Made by a program: the position numbers and the translations under genes. This document shows, piece after piece, positions 20,544 to 31,899 of a stretch of 64,000 nucleotides of DNA. The notes beneath the pieces are model-generated. The model was given only the letters and a program-made list of their open reading frames with translations, ran no database searches and had not been told where the DNA came from. Position 1 is the first letter of the stretch, and every line of letters starts with the position of its first letter. The stretch is from Pantoea sp. GD03673 (GTDB lineage: Bacteria > Pseudomonadota > Gammaproteobacteria > Enterobacterales > Enterobacteriaceae), in assembly GCF_029844725.1 (NCBI RefSeq), contig NZ_JAOCKJ010000007.1:62001-126000 (forward strand), given 5' to 3'.

Positions 20544-21862
20544 GTGAATTTTCCCAGACGGTACCTGAACTGGTATCCTGGGCGCGCAAAAATGACTTTT
20601 CCCTTGCGCTGCCAGTGGAACGTCTGGCCTTTTTGCTGGCAATCGCCACCCTGAATGGTGAGCGAATGGATGGCGAAATGAGCGAAGGCGATCTGATTGA
20701 TGCTTTCCGTCACGTCAGTAAGGCTTTCGAACAAACCCATGAGACCGTGCTGGTTCGTGCCAACAACGCCATCAACGATATGGTGCGGCAGCGCCTGCTC
20801 AACCGCTTTACCAGTGAACTTACCGAAGGCAACGCCATCTATCGCCTGACGCCGCTGGCGATCGGCATCACCGACTACTACATCCGTCAGCGTGAGTTTT
20901 CGACTCTGCGCCTGTCGATGCAGCTGTCAATTGTGGCCAGTGAGCTTAAGCGGGCCGCTGATGCCGCGCAGGAAAATGGCGATGAGTTTCACTGGCATCG
21001 CAATGTTTTTGCGCCGCTGAAATATTCGGTGGCCGAGATCTTCGACAGCATTGATATGACGCAGCGTCTGATGGATGAACAGCAACAGGCGGTGAAAAAC
21101 GATATCGCCGAACTGCTGAATAAAGACTGGCGTGCGGCCATCTCCAGCTGTGAAATGCTGCTCTCTGAAACCTCCGGCACCCTGCGTGAACTGCAGGATA
21201 CGCTGGAAGCGGCAGGCGACAAACTTCAGGAAAACCTGCTGCGCATTCAGGATGCCACGCTGGACAGCCCGGACCTGGGCTTCGTCGATAAGCTGGTGTT
21301 TGATCTGCAAAGCAAGCTCGACCGTATTACCAGCTGGGGCCAGCAGGCGATCGACCTGTGGATCGGCTATGACCGCCACGTCCATAAATTCATTCGTACC
21401 GCCATCGACATGGATAAAAACCGCGTCTTTGCGCAGCGTCTGCGGGTATCGGTGCAGAATTACTTCGACGCGCCCTGGGCGCTGACCTATGCCAATGCCG
21501 ACCGCCTGTATGACATGCGCGATGAGGCGCTGACGCTGCGGAATGACGAAGTGATGGGCGAACTGCCGCCAGAGATGGAATACGAAGAGATCAACGAAAT
21601 TCGCGAACAGCTGGCAGCCATGATTGAAGAAGCGCTGCAGGTTTATAAATCGCAACAGAAACCGCTCAACCTCGCATCAGTAATGCGTGACTACCTGGCC
21701 CAGTATCCACGCGCCCGCCATTTCGATCTGGCGCGCATTGTGGTGGATCAGGCGGTGCGCCTGGGCGTAGCGGAAGCTGATTTAGCCGGTTTGCCTGTGG
21801 AATGGCAAGCCATCAATATTTACGGAGCCAAGGTGCAGGCACATGTCATCGACAAATATTGA
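20540..21862 (+). CDS. mukF: Chromosome partition protein MukF (kleisin)
   Basis: 440 residues, E. coli length. It is the kleisin subunit that bridges the MukB heads and binds MukE. An N-terminal winged-helix dimerisation domain (about 1-115) and a long helical middle precede a C-terminal winged helix that contacts the MukB cap. Its start is coupled to cmoM by a 4-bp overlap and its end overlaps mukE by 20 bp. Confidence 0.97.
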   Translation: MSEFSQTVPELVSWARKNDFSLALPVERLAFLLAIATLNGERMDGEMSEGDLIDAFRHVSKAFEQTHETVLVRANNAINDMVRQRLLNRFTSELTEGNAIYRLTPLAIGITDYYIRQREFSTLRLSMQLSIVASELKRAADAAQENGDEFHWHRNVFAPLKYSVAEIFDSIDMTQRLMDEQQQAVKNDIAELLNKDWRAAISSCEMLLSETSGTLRELQDTLEAAGDKLQENLLRIQDATLDSPDLGFVDKLVFDLQSKLDRITSWGQQAIDLWIGYDRHVHKFIRTAIDMDKNRVFAQRLRVSVQNYFDAPWALTYANADRLYDMRDEALTLRNDEVMGELPPEMEYEEINEIREQLAAMIEEALQVYKSQQKPLNLASVMRDYLAQYPRARHFDLARIVVDQAVRLGVAEADLAGLPVEWQAINIYGAKVQAHVIDKY

Positions 21863-22568
21863 ACAAGTGATGCCGGTTAAGCTGGCACAGGCACTGGCCA
21901 ACCCGATTTTTCCTGCGCTGGATAGCCAGTTACGCGCCGGACGCCATATCGGTATTGAAGAGCTGGATAACCACGCTTTTCTGATGGACTACCAGTCATT
22001 TCTCGAAGAATTTTACAACCGCTATAACGTTGAGTTGATTCGTGCACCGGAAGGCTTTTTCTATCTGCGTCCGCGCTCAACCACGCTGATTCCGCGTTCC
22101 GTGCTCTCTGAGCTGGACATGATGGTCGGGAAAATCCTCTGCTATCTCTATCTCAGCCCGGAACGCCTGGCTAATGAAGGCATCTTTACACAGCAGGAGC
22201 TGTATGACGAGCTGCTCTCTCTGGCCGACGAGAACCGTCTGCTGAAGCTGGTAAACCAGCGTTCAACCGGTTCGGATCTGGATCGCACTAAACTGCAGGA
22301 GAAAGTGCGCGCCTCTCTGAGCCGCCTGCGCCGTCTTGGTATGGTGTGGTTTTATGGCAACGACAGCAGCAAATTTCGCATCACGGAGTCGGTGTTCCGC
22401 TTTGGTGCCGATGTACGCGGCGGTGATGACGCCCGTGAAGCGCAGCTTCGCCTGATTCGCGATGGCGAAGCCATGCTACTGGAAAACGCGACTGCGCCGG
22501 TCGACACCGATGAAGGTGAAGGGCAGGAAGGTGACGCGAGTGAGAACGCAGAGGAAGAACAGGCATGA
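21843..22568 (+). CDS. mukE: Chromosome partition protein MukE
   Basis: 241 residues starting [21 protein letters not shown], the conserved N-terminus. A second in-frame Met lies at residue 10. MukE is a tandem winged-helix protein that binds MukF and modulates MukB ATPase and DNA binding. The last 25 residues are strongly acidic ([19 protein letters not shown]). It overlaps mukF by 20 bp and mukB by 4 bp, so the three subunits are translationally coupled. Confidence 0.96.
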   Translation: MSSTNIEQVMPVKLAQALANPIFPALDSQLRAGRHIGIEELDNHAFLMDYQSFLEEFYNRYNVELIRAPEGFFYLRPRSTTLIPRSVLSELDMMVGKILCYLYLSPERLANEGIFTQQELYDELLSLADENRLLKLVNQRSTGSDLDRTKLQEKVRASLSRLRRLGMVWFYGNDSSKFRITESVFRFGADVRGGDDAREAQLRLIRDGEAMLLENATAPVDTDEGEGQEGDASENAEEEQA

Positions 22569-25500
22569 TTGAGCGCGGAAAGTTTCGTTCGCTTACGCTG
22601 ATCAACTGGAACGGTTTTTTTGCCCGTACCTTTGATCTTGATGAATTAGTGACCACGCTGTCAGGCGGTAACGGTGCGGGTAAGTCCACCACGATGGCGG
22701 CATTTGTCACCGCACTGATCCCCGATTTAACGCTGCTGCACTTCCGTAACACCACCGAAGCGGGCGCGACGTCTGGCTCCCGTGACAAGGGCCTGCACGG
22801 TAAACTGCGGGCCGGCGTCTGCTACTCGATGCTGGACGTCGTGAACTCACGCCATCAGCGCGTGGTGGTCGGTGTCCGTCTGCAACAGGTCGCCGGACGC
22901 GACAAAAAAGTCGATATCAAGCCGTTCAGTATCCACGGCCTGCCAACCGACACCAATCCGACCGATATGCTGACAGAAGTGCTTAACAGTCGGCAGGCAC
23001 GCGTATTACCGCTGAATGAAGTAAAAGATCGGGTTGAAGCACAGGAAGGCGTGCAGTTCCGCGCTTATAACTCCGTTACCGATTATCACGCCATGCTGTT
23101 TGATCTTGGTGTGGTGCCGCGTCGCCTGCGTTCCGCCAGCGACCGCAGCAAGTTCTATCGTCTGATCGAAGCCTCGCTCTATGGCGGTATCTCCAGCGCG
23201 ATTACCCGATCGCTGCGTGATTATCTGCTGCCTGAAAACAGTGGCGTGCGTAAAGCCTTCCAGGATATGGAAGCTGCCCTGCGCGAGAACCGCATGACGC
23301 TGGAGGCGATCCGCGTTACCCAGTCTGACCGCGATCTCTTTAAGCATCTTATCTCAGAGGCGACCAGCTACGTTTCGGCAGACTATATGCGTCACGCCAA
23401 CGAGCGCCGGGGACACCTCGACAGTGCGCTGCAGCTGCGCAATGAGCTGTTCAGCAACCGTAAGCAACTCGCCACCGAGCAGTATCGTCACGTGGAAATG
23501 GCGCGCGAACTGTCCGAGCACAGTGGTGCAGAAAACGATCTCGAAGTCGATTATCAGGCCGCCAGCGATCACCTGAACCTGGTTCAGACGGCGATGCGCC
23601 AGCAGGAGAAGATTGAGCGCTACGATGCGGATATTGAAGATCTGACGCTGCGGCTGGAAGAGCAGACCGAAGTCGTTGCTGAAGCGCGTGAAATTCAGGA
23701 AGAGAATGAAGCGCGTGCCGAAGCGGCTGAGTTGGAGGTGGATGAGCTGAAAAGCCAGCTGGCCGATTTCCAGCAGGCACTCGACGTGCAGCAAACGCGT
23801 GCTATCCAGTATCAGCAGGCCTTGCAGGCGCTGGAACGCGCCCGCACGCTTTGCCAGCTGCCCGATCTGACCATCGACAACGCTGCTGAATGGCAGGAAA
23901 GTTTCCAGGCTAAAGAGGAAGAAGCGACAGAACGGTTGCTGCGCCTGGAGCAGAAGCTGAGCGTGGCGGAAGCCGCGCACAGTCAGTTTGAACAGGCGCT
24001 GGCGCTGGTAACCAGCATTGCCGGTGACGTGTCCCGCCAGGATGCCTGGCAAACCGGCCGCGAACTGCTGCGCGATGCCAGCAACCAGCGTCATCACGCC
24101 GAACAGCTTTCTTCGCTGCGTCTGCGTCTGAATGAGCTGGAACAGCGTCTGCGCGAGCAGCATGAGGCGGAGCGACTGCTGGCCGAATTCTGCAAGCGTC
24201 AGGGGCAGCAATACGAAGCCGATGCGCTGGCAGGCCTGCAGCAGGAGCTTGAAGCACAGATTGAGCAGCTGAACAGCAGCGTTTCGGACGCCGGTGAGCA
24301 GCGTATGATGATGCGTCAGGAGCTGGAACAGCTGCGCGAGCGCATCACCAGCCTGACTGCCCGTGCACCGCACTGGCTGGCGGCGCAGGAGATTCTGACG
24401 CAGCTCAGCGAACAGACCGGTCAGGCGCTGAACAGCAGCCAGGACGTCACCGAATTTATGCAGCAACTGCTTGAGCGTGAGCGTGAAACCACCGTCGAAC
24501 GTGACGAAGTGGCGGCACGCAAACGGGATATCGAGCAGCAGATTGAGCGGCTCAGCCAGCCGGGCGGTGCAGAAGATGCCCGTCTGACTCAGCTGGCCGA
24601 ACGCTTTGGCGGCGTATTGCTGTCTGAGATTTATGATGATGTGACGCTGGATGATGCGCCGTACTTCTCGGCGCTCTATGGTCCGTCACGTCACGCAATC
24701 GTCGTACCGGATCTCTCACGGGTGCGTGAGATGCTGGAAGGTCTGGAGGAGTGTCCGGAAGATCTCTACCTGATCGAGGGGGATCCCCAGTCATTTGATG
24801 ACAGCGTCTTCAGCGTTGATGAGCTTCAGAATGCCGTCGTGGTGAAAGTGGCAGAGCGTCAGTGGCGCTACTCCCGCTTCCCGAAAATACCCCTGTTTGG
24901 TCGCGCAGCGCGTGAGAATCAGCTGGAGCTGCTGCACCTTGAGCGCGACAAACTGGCTGAGCGTTACGCGACGTTGTCGTTCGATGTGCAGAAAACACAG
25001 CGTCTGCATCAGTCATTCAGCCGCTTTATCGGCACACATCTGGCGGTTGCCTTTGATGCCGACCCGGAAGCGCAGATCCGTCAGCTGGGCGCACGTCGGG
25101 GCGAACTGGAGCGGGCGCTCAATGAGCACGAGAGTAATAATCAGCAGCAGCGTCAGCAATATGCGCTGGCGAAAGAGGGCGTGTCGCAGTTAAACCGACT
25201 GCTGCCACGCGTCAATCTGCTGCTGGATGACACCCTGGGCGATCGCTGCGAAGAGATCCGTGAACAGGTTGATGCCGCTCAGGATGCGGCGCGTTTCCTG
25301 CATCAGCATGGCGCTAAGCTGGCGAAACTGGAACCGATCATCGCCGTATTGCAGAGCGATCCGGAACAGCACGAGCAGTTGCAGGCTGACTATCAGCAGG
25401 CGCAGCAGCAGCAGCGCAATGCGCGTCAGCAGGCTTTTGCCCTGACAGAAGTGGTGCAGCGTCGCGCCCACTTCAGCTATGACGACTCCGCCAGCATGCT

Positions 25501-27052
25501 CAACGGCAACAACGATCTCAGCGACAAGCTGCGTCAGCGTCTGGAGCAGGCTGAGGGCGAGCGCAGCCGCTGCCGCGATCGCCTGCGTGAACATCAGGCA
25601 CAGCTGACGCAATATTCACAGGTGATGGCCTCGCTGAAAAGCGCTTATGACGCCAAACGTGACATGCTGAAAGAGCTGCAGCAGGAGATGCAGGACATTG
25701 GCGTCCAGGCTGACAGCAGCGCAGAAGAACGTGCGCGCGTGCGCCGTGACGAGCTCTACACTTCACTGAGCCACAATCGCGCCCGCCGCAACCAGCTTGA
25801 GAAACAGCTCACCTTCTGCGAAGCCGAGATGGATAACCTGCAGAAGCGCCTGCGTCAGCTGGAGCGTCAGTATCATCAGGTACGTGAGCAGGTCGTCAGT
25901 GCGAAAGCGGGCTGGTGTACCGTACTGCGTCTGGTGAAAGAGAATGGCGTAGAGCGTCGTCTGCATCGCCGTGAACTGGCTTATCTGAGCGGCGATGAGC
26001 TGCGTTCTATGTCGGATAAAGCGCTGGGTGCGCTGCGTCTGGCGGTGGCGGATAACGAACATCTGCGCGACGTACTGCGCCTGTCAGAAGATCCAAAACG
26101 TCCCGAACGTAAAATTCAGTTCTTTATTGCGGTTTATCAGCATCTGCGCGAGCGCATTCGTCAGGATATTATCCGTACCGACGATCCGGTCGAAGCGATT
26201 GAACAGATGGAAATTGAACTGAATCGCCTGACCGAAGAGCTGACCGCACGTGAGCAGATGCTGGCGATCAGTTCACGCAGCGCGGCGAACATCATCCGTA
26301 AAACGATCCAGCGTGAACAGAACCGTATCCGTCAGCTCAACCAGGGACTGCAGACCGTGAGCTTTGGACAGGTACGCAGCGTGCGGCTCAACGTGAACGT
26401 GCGTGAAACCCACGCCATGTTGCTGGATACGCTGTCGGAAGAGCACGAGCAGCATCAGGATCTGTTTAACAGCAATCGTCTGACCTTCTCGGAGGCGCTG
26501 GCGAAGCTTTATCAGCGTCTCAATCCGCATATCGACATGGGTCAGCGCACGCCACAGACCATCGGTGAGGAGCTGCTTGACTACCGCAACTATCTGGAGA
26601 TGGAAGTGGAAGTTAACCGTGGTTCCGACGGCTGGCTGCGCGCAGAAAGCGGTGCGCTCTCAACGGGTGAAGCGATCGGTACTGGTATGTCCATTCTGGT
26701 GATGGTGGTGCAGAGCTGGGAAGAGGAGTCCCGTCGTCTGCGTGGTAAAGATATTTCCCCATGCCGACTGCTGTTCCTGGATGAGGCGGCGCGTCTGGAT
26801 GCCCGCTCCATCGCCACGCTGTTTGAACTCTGTGAGCGACTGGAGATGCAGCTGGTGATTGCGGCACCGGAGAACATCAGCCCGGAGAAAGGCACCACCT
26901 ATAAACTGGTGCGCAAGGTGTTTAATAACACCGAGCATGTGCATGTGGTCGGGCTGCGTGGTTTTGCTGCCGAGCCTCCCCCGGTGCGGGCGGAAAGCGA
27001 AGCGGACGCGCTGCCCGATCTGACTGCTGAAAAATCGCAGGCGGAAACGTAG
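22565..27052 (+). CDS. mukB: Chromosome partition protein MukB (SMC-like condensin)
   Basis: 1495 residues (E. coli 1486), the largest gene here. Walker [10 protein letters not shown] is at residues 34-42. Two long coiled-coil arms, rich in E/Q/R/L, flank a globular hinge at about 670-780 ([20 protein letters not shown]). The C-terminal head has the signature [11 protein letters not shown] and a Walker [12 protein letters not shown] with Asp1406-Glu1407. MukBEF compacts and segregates the chromosome and works with topoisomerase IV. MatP, encoded further along this window, displaces it from Ter in E. coli. A terminator follows. Confidence 0.98.
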   Translation: MIERGKFRSLTLINWNGFFARTFDLDELVTTLSGGNGAGKSTTMAAFVTALIPDLTLLHFRNTTEAGATSGSRDKGLHGKLRAGVCYSMLDVVNSRHQRVVVGVRLQQVAGRDKKVDIKPFSIHGLPTDTNPTDMLTEVLNSRQARVLPLNEVKDRVEAQEGVQFRAYNSVTDYHAMLFDLGVVPRRLRSASDRSKFYRLIEASLYGGISSAITRSLRDYLLPENSGVRKAFQDMEAALRENRMTLEAIRVTQSDRDLFKHLISEATSYVSADYMRHANERRGHLDSALQLRNELFSNRKQLATEQYRHVEMARELSEHSGAENDLEVDYQAASDHLNLVQTAMRQQEKIERYDADIEDLTLRLEEQTEVVAEAREIQEENEARAEAAELEVDELKSQLADFQQALDVQQTRAIQYQQALQALERARTLCQLPDLTIDNAAEWQESFQAKEEEATERLLRLEQKLSVAEAAHSQFEQALALVTSIAGDVSRQDAWQTGRELLRDASNQRHHAEQLSSLRLRLNELEQRLREQHEAERLLAEFCKRQGQQYEADALAGLQQELEAQIEQLNSSVSDAGEQRMMMRQELEQLRERITSLTARAPHWLAAQEILTQLSEQTGQALNSSQDVTEFMQQLLERERETTVERDEVAARKRDIEQQIERLSQPGGAEDARLTQLAERFGGVLLSEIYDDVTLDDAPYFSALYGPSRHAIVVPDLSRVREMLEGLEECPEDLYLIEGDPQSFDDSVFSVDELQNAVVVKVAERQWRYSRFPKIPLFGRAARENQLELLHLERDKLAERYATLSFDVQKTQRLHQSFSRFIGTHLAVAFDADPEAQIRQLGARRGELERALNEHESNNQQQRQQYALAKEGVSQLNRLLPRVNLLLDDTLGDRCEEIREQVDAAQDAARFLHQHGAKLAKLEPIIAVLQSDPEQHEQLQADYQQAQQQQRNARQQAFALTEVVQRRAHFSYDDSASMLNGNNDLSDKLRQRLEQAEGERSRCRDRLREHQAQLTQYSQVMASLKSAYDAKRDMLKELQQEMQDIGVQADSSAEERARVRRDELYTSLSHNRARRNQLEKQLTFCEAEMDNLQKRLRQLERQYHQVREQVVSAKAGWCTVLRLVKENGVERRLHRRELAYLSGDELRSMSDKALGALRLAVADNEHLRDVLRLSEDPKRPERKIQFFIAVYQHLRERIRQDIIRTDDPVEAIEQMEIELNRLTEELTAREQMLAISSRSAANIIRKTIQREQNRIRQLNQGLQTVSFGQVRSVRLNVNVRETHAMLLDTLSEEHEQHQDLFNSNRLTFSEALAKLYQRLNPHIDMGQRTPQTIGEELLDYRNYLEMEVEVNRGSDGWLRAESGALSTGEAIGTGMSILVMVVQSWEEESRRLRGKDISPCRLLFLDEAARLDARSIATLFELCERLEMQLVIAAPENISPEKGTTYKLVRKVFNNTEHVHVVGLRGFAAEPPPVRAESEADALPDLTAEKSQAET

Positions 27053-27081
27053 TCAAAAACTGAACCATTGGTTAATCTGAT

Positions 27082-27120
27082 AACGGCATTTGTCCCATGA
27101 GGCAAATGCCGTTTTTGTTT
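27082..27120 (+). terminator. Terminator after mukB
   Basis: AACGGCATTTG (27082-27092) pairs perfectly with CAAATGCCGTT (27103-27113) across a 10-base loop, followed by TTTGTTT. It closes the muk operon and separates it from ldtD. Confidence 0.85.
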
Positions 27121-27199
27121 GTATACTCAGATCATGAGTAACGGCGCGGTCGCAGTGCATACAGGGAGCGCTGCGAAGCTGAAAAATAAGGGGGCAGGG

Positions 27200-29011
27200 A
27201 TGTTGCTGGTAAAAAAATTAAATCATCATCGCGTTTTATCATTGTTAGCGCTGGCGCTAACTGCTATTCCATTTACGCTACCACAGGCCGCTGTTATCGC
27301 CGCGATGCCAGGGACAACGCAGGCGGCACTCTCCGTCTCCGAAAGTCAGCAACGCATCCGCCAGGCTTTTTCCAGTTCCGACCAGCCCTTTTATCAGGCC
27401 CCGCTGGCGACGCTCTATGCGTCCCGTCATATGCAACCGCTGTGGCAGAATGCTCAGGCGGTGCAGACATTTCAGCAGCAACTGGCCGAGGTGGCGCTGT
27501 CGGGCGTGCAGCCGCAGTTCACGCGCTGGATTGAGCGTCTGACTAACCCGGCTATTACCGGCTTCGCCCGCGATGTCACGCTCTCAGATGCAATGCTGGG
27601 CTATCTGCAGTTTGTTTCGAACGTGCCGACGCAGGGAGAAACCTGGCTTTACAGCAATGTTCCCTACAGGCTGACGCAGCCGTCGGTGGCGGTGGTGAAT
27701 CAGTGGCAAAACGCGGTCAATGCGGGGTCGGATAACATCTTTATCGCTTCACTGCAGCCGCAGCACCCACAGTATCAGCCGATGCACGCTGCACTGAAAA
27801 CGTTGCTCAGCGATAAACAGCCCTGGCCGCAGCTAAAAAGCAGTGAAACCCTGCGTCCGGGCCAGGTCAGTGACGATGTGCCTGCCCTGCGTGAAATTCT
27901 GCAGCGCAGTGGCATGTTAACAGCGCAGGTCAATGCGCCCGCACCGGATGACGATGCGGTGCCTGTAGCGCCGTCGCCGGTGAGCCACAGCGATCAGCCC
28001 GTGGCGGTGAGCCCTTCCGCCGCGCCCGTCAGCAATCTGATTACGCCTTCACCACAATCACCGGGTAACGTGCAGAATCAGACGCTGGCAGGTAACACCG
28101 CCAATATCTACGATGAGACGCTGGTGGCGGCGGTGAAGCGTTTCCAGCAGTGGCAGGGACTGGATGGCGATGGCGCTATCGGTGCCAGAACACGGCAGTG
28201 GCTGAACGTCTCTCCGCAGATGCGTGCTTCTCTGCTGGCGCTGAATATTCAGCGCCTGCGTCTGCTGCCGGACGATATGCATAACGGCATCATGGTCAAC
28301 ATCGCCAACTACTCGCTGATCTATTACAACAACGGCAACAAGATCCTCTCATCGCGCGTCATCGTCGGACGTCCCGATCGCAAGACGCCATTGATGCGCA
28401 GTGCGCTGAATAATGTTGTTCTGAACCCGCCGTGGAACGTGCCAACGACGCTGGTGCGTAAAGATATCATCCCTAAAGTGAAGCAGGACCCGACCTATCT
28501 CTACAAGCATGGTTATACCCTGCTGTCGGGCTGGAGTGCTGACGCTGAAGTGATTGATCCCAGCATGATCGACTGGCGCATGGTAACCGCCTCATCGTTC
28601 CCTTACCGGCTGATTCAGGCACCGGGCGTGGCGAATGCGCTGGGCCGGTATAAATTTAACATGCCAAGCTCAGATGCGATCTACCTGCATGACACGCCAA
28701 ACCACAACCTGTTCCAGCGTGATATCCGTGCGCTCAGCTCAGGCTGTGTGCGGGTGAACAAAGCGTCTGAACTGGCTGGTTTATTACTGCAGGATGCGGG
28801 CTGGAACGACTCCCGTATATTCAGCACGTTAAAAGAGGGTGATACCCGCTACGTGCCGATTCGTCACCGCATTCCGGTCAATCTCTATTACCTGACGGCG
28901 TGGGTCGCTGATGATGGCAAACCGCAGTTCCGTACAGATATTTACAATTATGATGACACCGCCCGCTCAGGCAGTCAGGCCCTGAGTCGGGCTGAGCAAT
29001 TGCTGCTCTAG
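27200..29011 (+). CDS. ldtD: L,D-transpeptidase LdtD
   Basis: 603 residues from the ATG at 27200, which has GGGG five bases upstream and starts [14 protein letters not shown], a signal peptide (hydrophobic [14 protein letters not shown]). The open frame reaches back to 27119, but that start lies in the mukB terminator. LdtD (YcbB) makes meso-DAP to meso-DAP 3-3 cross-links in the periplasm. Visible parts are a substrate-capping region, a Pro/Ser/Ala/Val-rich linker (about residues 225-295), a peptidoglycan-binding segment ([17 protein letters not shown]), and the YkuD catalytic motif SSGCVRVN with Cys516. mepK, whose product cuts 3-3 cross-links, follows. Confidence 0.94.
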   Translation: MLLVKKLNHHRVLSLLALALTAIPFTLPQAAVIAAMPGTTQAALSVSESQQRIRQAFSSSDQPFYQAPLATLYASRHMQPLWQNAQAVQTFQQQLAEVALSGVQPQFTRWIERLTNPAITGFARDVTLSDAMLGYLQFVSNVPTQGETWLYSNVPYRLTQPSVAVVNQWQNAVNAGSDNIFIASLQPQHPQYQPMHAALKTLLSDKQPWPQLKSSETLRPGQVSDDVPALREILQRSGMLTAQVNAPAPDDDAVPVAPSPVSHSDQPVAVSPSAAPVSNLITPSPQSPGNVQNQTLAGNTANIYDETLVAAVKRFQQWQGLDGDGAIGARTRQWLNVSPQMRASLLALNIQRLRLLPDDMHNGIMVNIANYSLIYYNNGNKILSSRVIVGRPDRKTPLMRSALNNVVLNPPWNVPTTLVRKDIIPKVKQDPTYLYKHGYTLLSGWSADAEVIDPSMIDWRMVTASSFPYRLIQAPGVANALGRYKFNMPSSDAIYLHDTPNHNLFQRDIRALSSGCVRVNKASELAGLLLQDAGWNDSRIFSTLKEGDTRYVPIRHRIPVNLYYLTAWVADDGKPQFRTDIYNYDDTARSGSQALSRAEQLLL

Positions 29012-29067
29012 TAATTGATTTTAAATCGTTCACCGCGAACCTTTATTAACGAAAGACATTATCAAAT

Positions 29068-29089
29068 GGCGATCCCTCCTGGGATCGCC
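29068..29089. repeat. Stable inverted repeat between ldtD and mepK
   Basis: GGCGATCCC-TCCT-GGGATCGCC is a perfect 9-bp stem with a four-base loop, 56 bp past ldtD. No T-run follows on either strand, so it does not look like a standard intrinsic terminator. It may protect the ldtD mRNA 3' end or be a protein site. Confidence 0.4.
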
Positions 29090-29196
29090 TCGCAAACCCG
29101 TGTCAGATGGGTTGACGCTTCTCTGAGAGAAAGTTATGGTTCGGCCTGTGCGCTTTTTGCACATTTCTATGGCTTCACTCTCAGGTAAACCGTTAC

Positions 29197-29745
29197 ATGT
29201 CTACTATTGATTCTTTTCGTCGCAAACTACTGCTGTGCGGTAGTGCCGCCGCCGGACTGGCATTATTGCCAGATTGTGCAAGGGCCTCGCTTTCTACGTC
29301 TCGCCCGCGTGTATTGATGCTTAATAATCTTCACACCGGTGAAACCCTTAAAACTGAGTTTTTTAATGGTAAGAGTTACGACAAGGATGAGCTGTCACGA
29401 TTAAATCACTTTTTCCGTGACTACCGCGCCAACAAAGTAAAAAGCATCGATCCGCATCTTTTTGACCAGATTTTCCGCCTGCAGGCGCTGCTGGGCATGC
29501 GTAAACCGATCCAGCTGGTTTCCGGCTATCGTTCACTGGCAACCAACAACATGCTACGTGAGAGTGGCCCTGGCGTCGCAAAACACAGCTATCACACCAA
29601 AGGTCAGGCGATGGATTTCCACATCGAAGGGGTTTCACTGGCGAATGTACGCAAAGCGGCGTTATCTCTGCGTGCGGGTGGTGTAGGATATTATCCCCGC
29701 AGTAACTTTGTACATATTGATACCGGTCCGATCAGGCACTGGTAA
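29197..29745 (+). CDS. mepK: Murein DD/LD-endopeptidase MepK (YcbK, Tat substrate)
   Basis: 182 residues. The N-terminus has a twin-arginine signal (DSFRRKLLLCGSAAAGLALL), so export by Tat is predicted. The mature part is an M15/LAS-type (DUF882) zinc peptidase. Likely zinc ligands are His133 (HSYHTKGQAMDFH), Asp140 and His173 (FVHIDTGPIRHW), with His130 nearby. E. coli MepK cleaves meso-DAP to meso-DAP cross-links, the product of LdtD. It is followed by gloC after 39 bp. Confidence 0.94.
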   Translation: MSTIDSFRRKLLLCGSAAAGLALLPDCARASLSTSRPRVLMLNNLHTGETLKTEFFNGKSYDKDELSRLNHFFRDYRANKVKSIDPHLFDQIFRLQALLGMRKPIQLVSGYRSLATNNMLRESGPGVAKHSYHTKGQAMDFHIEGVSLANVRKAALSLRAGGVGYYPRSNFVHIDTGPIRHW

Positions 29746-29784
29746 CGACACCGGCAACGCTGCGTGAGCCGGTCATGGAGCGTT

Positions 29785-30414
29785 ATGAATTACCATATTA
29801 TTCCTGTTACAGCTTTTGCCCAGAACTGCTCAGTCATCTGGTGCGATACCACTGGCGAAGCCGCGCTGGTCGATCCCGGCGGCGATGCCGGACTGATCAA
29901 ACAAACGCTGGAGCAGCTAAAACGTAAACCCGCTCAGATTCTGCTGACGCATGGTCACCTTGATCACGTCGGGGCCGCTGTTGAACTGGCGGCTTTCTAT
30001 CAGATTCCGATTGTCGGACCGCAAAAGCGCGATGCCTTCTGGCTGGAAGCCCTGCCTACGCAGAGCCGGATGTTCGGTCTTGACGAGTGCGCCCCTTTTA
30101 CGCCCGATCGCTGGCTGGAAGAGGGGGATAGCGTGCAGGCAGGACTGACCACGCTTGAAGTCCTGCACTGCCCGGGACACTCACCCGGTCATGTGGTGTT
30201 CTTCGATCGTCCCGGAAGGTTGCTGATTTCAGGCGACGTGATTTTTAAGGGAGGCGTTGGGCGCACTGACTTCCCGCAGGGCGATCATCAGCAGCTCATC
30301 GAGGCTATCCGCACAAAATTACTGCCGCTGGGCGATGACGTGACGTTTCTTCCCGGTCACGGCCCGATCTCCACGCTGGGGCATGAACGCATCAGCAATC
30401 CTTTCCTGCAGTAA
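29785..30414 (+). CDS. gloC: Type II hydroxyacylglutathione hydrolase (glyoxalase II) GloC
   Basis: 209 residues from the ATG at 29785, with GGAG four bases upstream and the conserved N-terminus [16 protein letters not shown]. The frame could start at 29764 but that lacks a Shine-Dalgarno. It has a metallo-beta-lactamase fold with His56, His58, Asp60, His61 ([10 protein letters not shown]), His132 (CPGHSPGH), Asp151 (SGDVIF) and His192 (PGHGP). It hydrolyses S-D-lactoylglutathione in methylglyoxal detoxification; formerly YcbL. It converges with aspC across a shared terminator. Confidence 0.93.
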   Translation: MNYHIIPVTAFAQNCSVIWCDTTGEAALVDPGGDAGLIKQTLEQLKRKPAQILLTHGHLDHVGAAVELAAFYQIPIVGPQKRDAFWLEALPTQSRMFGLDECAPFTPDRWLEEGDSVQAGLTTLEVLHCPGHSPGHVVFFDRPGRLLISGDVIFKGGVGRTDFPQGDHQQLIEAIRTKLLPLGDDVTFLPGHGPISTLGHERISNPFLQ

Positions 30415-30436
30415 GAATCCGCTTTTTTCCGCAATA

Positions 30437-30462
30437 AAAAATGGGCCATCAGGCCCATTTTT
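30437..30462. terminator. Bidirectional terminator between gloC and aspC
   Basis: AAAAATGGGCC-ATCA-GGCCCATTTTT is a perfect 11-bp palindrome with T-runs on both strands. It serves the convergent genes gloC (plus) and aspC (minus). Confidence 0.9.
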
Positions 30463-30477
30463 GTGTCGTCATCTGCG

Positions 30478-31668
30478 TTATAACACGGCGACAATGGCTT
30501 CGCACAGCGCCGACATATTGTCTGGCGTCATGCCCGCCACATTCACGCGGCCTGAGTTAACGGCATAGACACCAAACTCTTCGCGCAGGCGAATCACCTG
30601 GTCTTTAGTTAAACCACTGAACGAGAACATGCCGTTCTGCTTAATGATAAAGCTGAAGTCACGCTGCGCACCTTTTTCCGCCAGGGTATTCACAAACAGC
30701 TGACGCATGCGCTGAATGCGCTGGCGCATATCTGACAGCTCCTGCTCCCAGATCGTGCGGAGCGCGTCGTTGCCGAGAATGGTGGCAACAACGGCGGCAC
30801 CATGCGCCGGTGGGTTGGAGTAGTTGGCACGAATGGTGTACTTCACCTGGCTGAACGCCGTATCGGCCACGCTGGCTTCCGCCGCCACCAGGGTGATGGC
30901 TCCGACACGCTCGTTATACAGACCAAAGTTCTTGGAGTAGGAGCTGGCGACGATCAGCTCCTGATGCGAGGCGGCAAAAATACGCAGGCCTTCTGCATCT
31001 TCATCCAGACCACGGGCAAAGCCCTGATAGGCGAAGTCAAACAACGGCAGCCAGCCATTAGCCTGTGACAGCTGCGCCAGCTGCTGCCACTGTTCAGCTG
31101 TTGGATCGATACCGGTCGGGTTATGGCAGCAACCGTGGAACAGCACCACGTCGCCAGGCTGAACCTGTTGCAGCGACGTCAGCATCCCCTCGAAATCCAG
31201 CGTATGGTTTGCTGCGTCATAATAGTGGTATTCACACACTTCAAGACCGGCAGCATTGAACACGTTGTTATGATTCGGCCAGCTTGGGTTGCTGATCCAG
31301 ACGCGCTTTACAGCGGTCTGCGTAGCGAGAAAATCTGCCGCCACGCGCAGCGCACCTGTGCCACCCGGCGTCTGCGCCGTGCGAGCGCGGCCTGCCGTGA
31401 TCAGCGGACTTTCGTTGCCGAACAGCAGGGCCTGCGTGCAGCGGGCGAAATCCGCCAGACCATCAATGCTGAGATAGTTTTTCGTGGTTTCGTTTTCCAG
31501 CAGGTATTGCTCAGCTTTTTTAACACTGGTCAGCACCGGGGTCTTGCCGGTTTCGTCTTTATAGACGCCAATACCCAGATTGATTTTTTCAGGGCGGTCA
31601 TCAGCACGAAACAGATCGGCCAGCCCGAGAATAGGATCGGCGGGTGCAGCAGAGATCGATTCAAACAT
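30478..31668 (-). CDS. aspC: Aspartate aminotransferase
   Basis: 396 residues, identical in length to E. coli AspC. It is a PLP-dependent transaminase interconverting oxaloacetate/glutamate and aspartate/2-oxoglutarate, also active on aromatic amino acids. The N-terminus [16 protein letters not shown] and the PLP lysine Lys246 in [14 protein letters not shown] are diagnostic. The [12 protein letters not shown] substrate-binding motif is present. It lies downstream of ompF on the same strand, separated by 231 bp and the ompF terminator. Confidence 0.98.
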   Translation of the reverse strand: MFESISAAPADPILGLADLFRADDRPEKINLGIGVYKDETGKTPVLTSVKKAEQYLLENETTKNYLSIDGLADFARCTQALLFGNESPLITAGRARTAQTPGGTGALRVAADFLATQTAVKRVWISNPSWPNHNNVFNAAGLEVCEYHYYDAANHTLDFEGMLTSLQQVQPGDVVLFHGCCHNPTGIDPTAEQWQQLAQLSQANGWLPLFDFAYQGFARGLDEDAEGLRIFAASHQELIVASSYSKNFGLYNERVGAITLVAAEASVADTAFSQVKYTIRANYSNPPAHGAAVVATILGNDALRTIWEQELSDMRQRIQRMRQLFVNTLAEKGAQRDFSFIIKQNGMFSFSGLTKDQVIRLREEFGVYAVNSGRVNVAGMTPDNMSALCEAIVAVL

Positions 31669-31853
31669 GTGTCAGGTCCATTAGCGTGAACGTAAGCAAG
31701 AGAGCTGTCAGGGTAGCGCCCGGCCAGGCAAATGCCAACCGTTTGCGAGACAAATTCCTCTATTTTGCGGCATTGATTTCGCTATCGGGAAATACAGCGG
31801 CCAAAGTGCAGTTTAAGCGCGGGAAGAAAAGCGGATGGGTAAATAACGGGCAT

Positions 31854-31880
31854 AAAAAAACGGGGCCAGGGCCCCGTTTT
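31854..31880 (-). terminator. Terminator of ompF
   Basis: On the minus strand AAAACGGGGC pairs with GCCCCGTTTT across CCTG, followed by a T7 run. It starts 20 bp past the ompF stop codon. Confidence 0.9.
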
Positions 31881-31899
31881 CAACATGCTTTAAGCAGGA

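Noticed and set aside
24023..24035. matS-like GTGAC sequence inside mukB
   Set aside because: The right half does not match GTCAC; no full matS site was found in the window by eye.
23354..24466. 370-codon minus-strand open frame inside mukB
   Set aside because: It is antisense to the MukB coiled coil; the Leu/Gln-rich product is what complementing Gln/Glu/Leu-rich codons yields.
27122..27127. TATACT as an ldtD -10 element
   Set aside because: No acceptable -35 is found at 16-18 bp, which would fall in the mukB terminator stem; possible but not supported.
27119..27199. Upstream start for ldtD
   Set aside because: The ATG would lie in the T-tail of the mukB terminator, and the extension would place 27 residues before the signal peptide.
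31123..31689. 188-codon plus-strand open frame antisense to aspC
   Set aside because: It lies wholly inside and across the 5' end of aspC, has no ribosome site, and the aspC frame shows clear family motifs.
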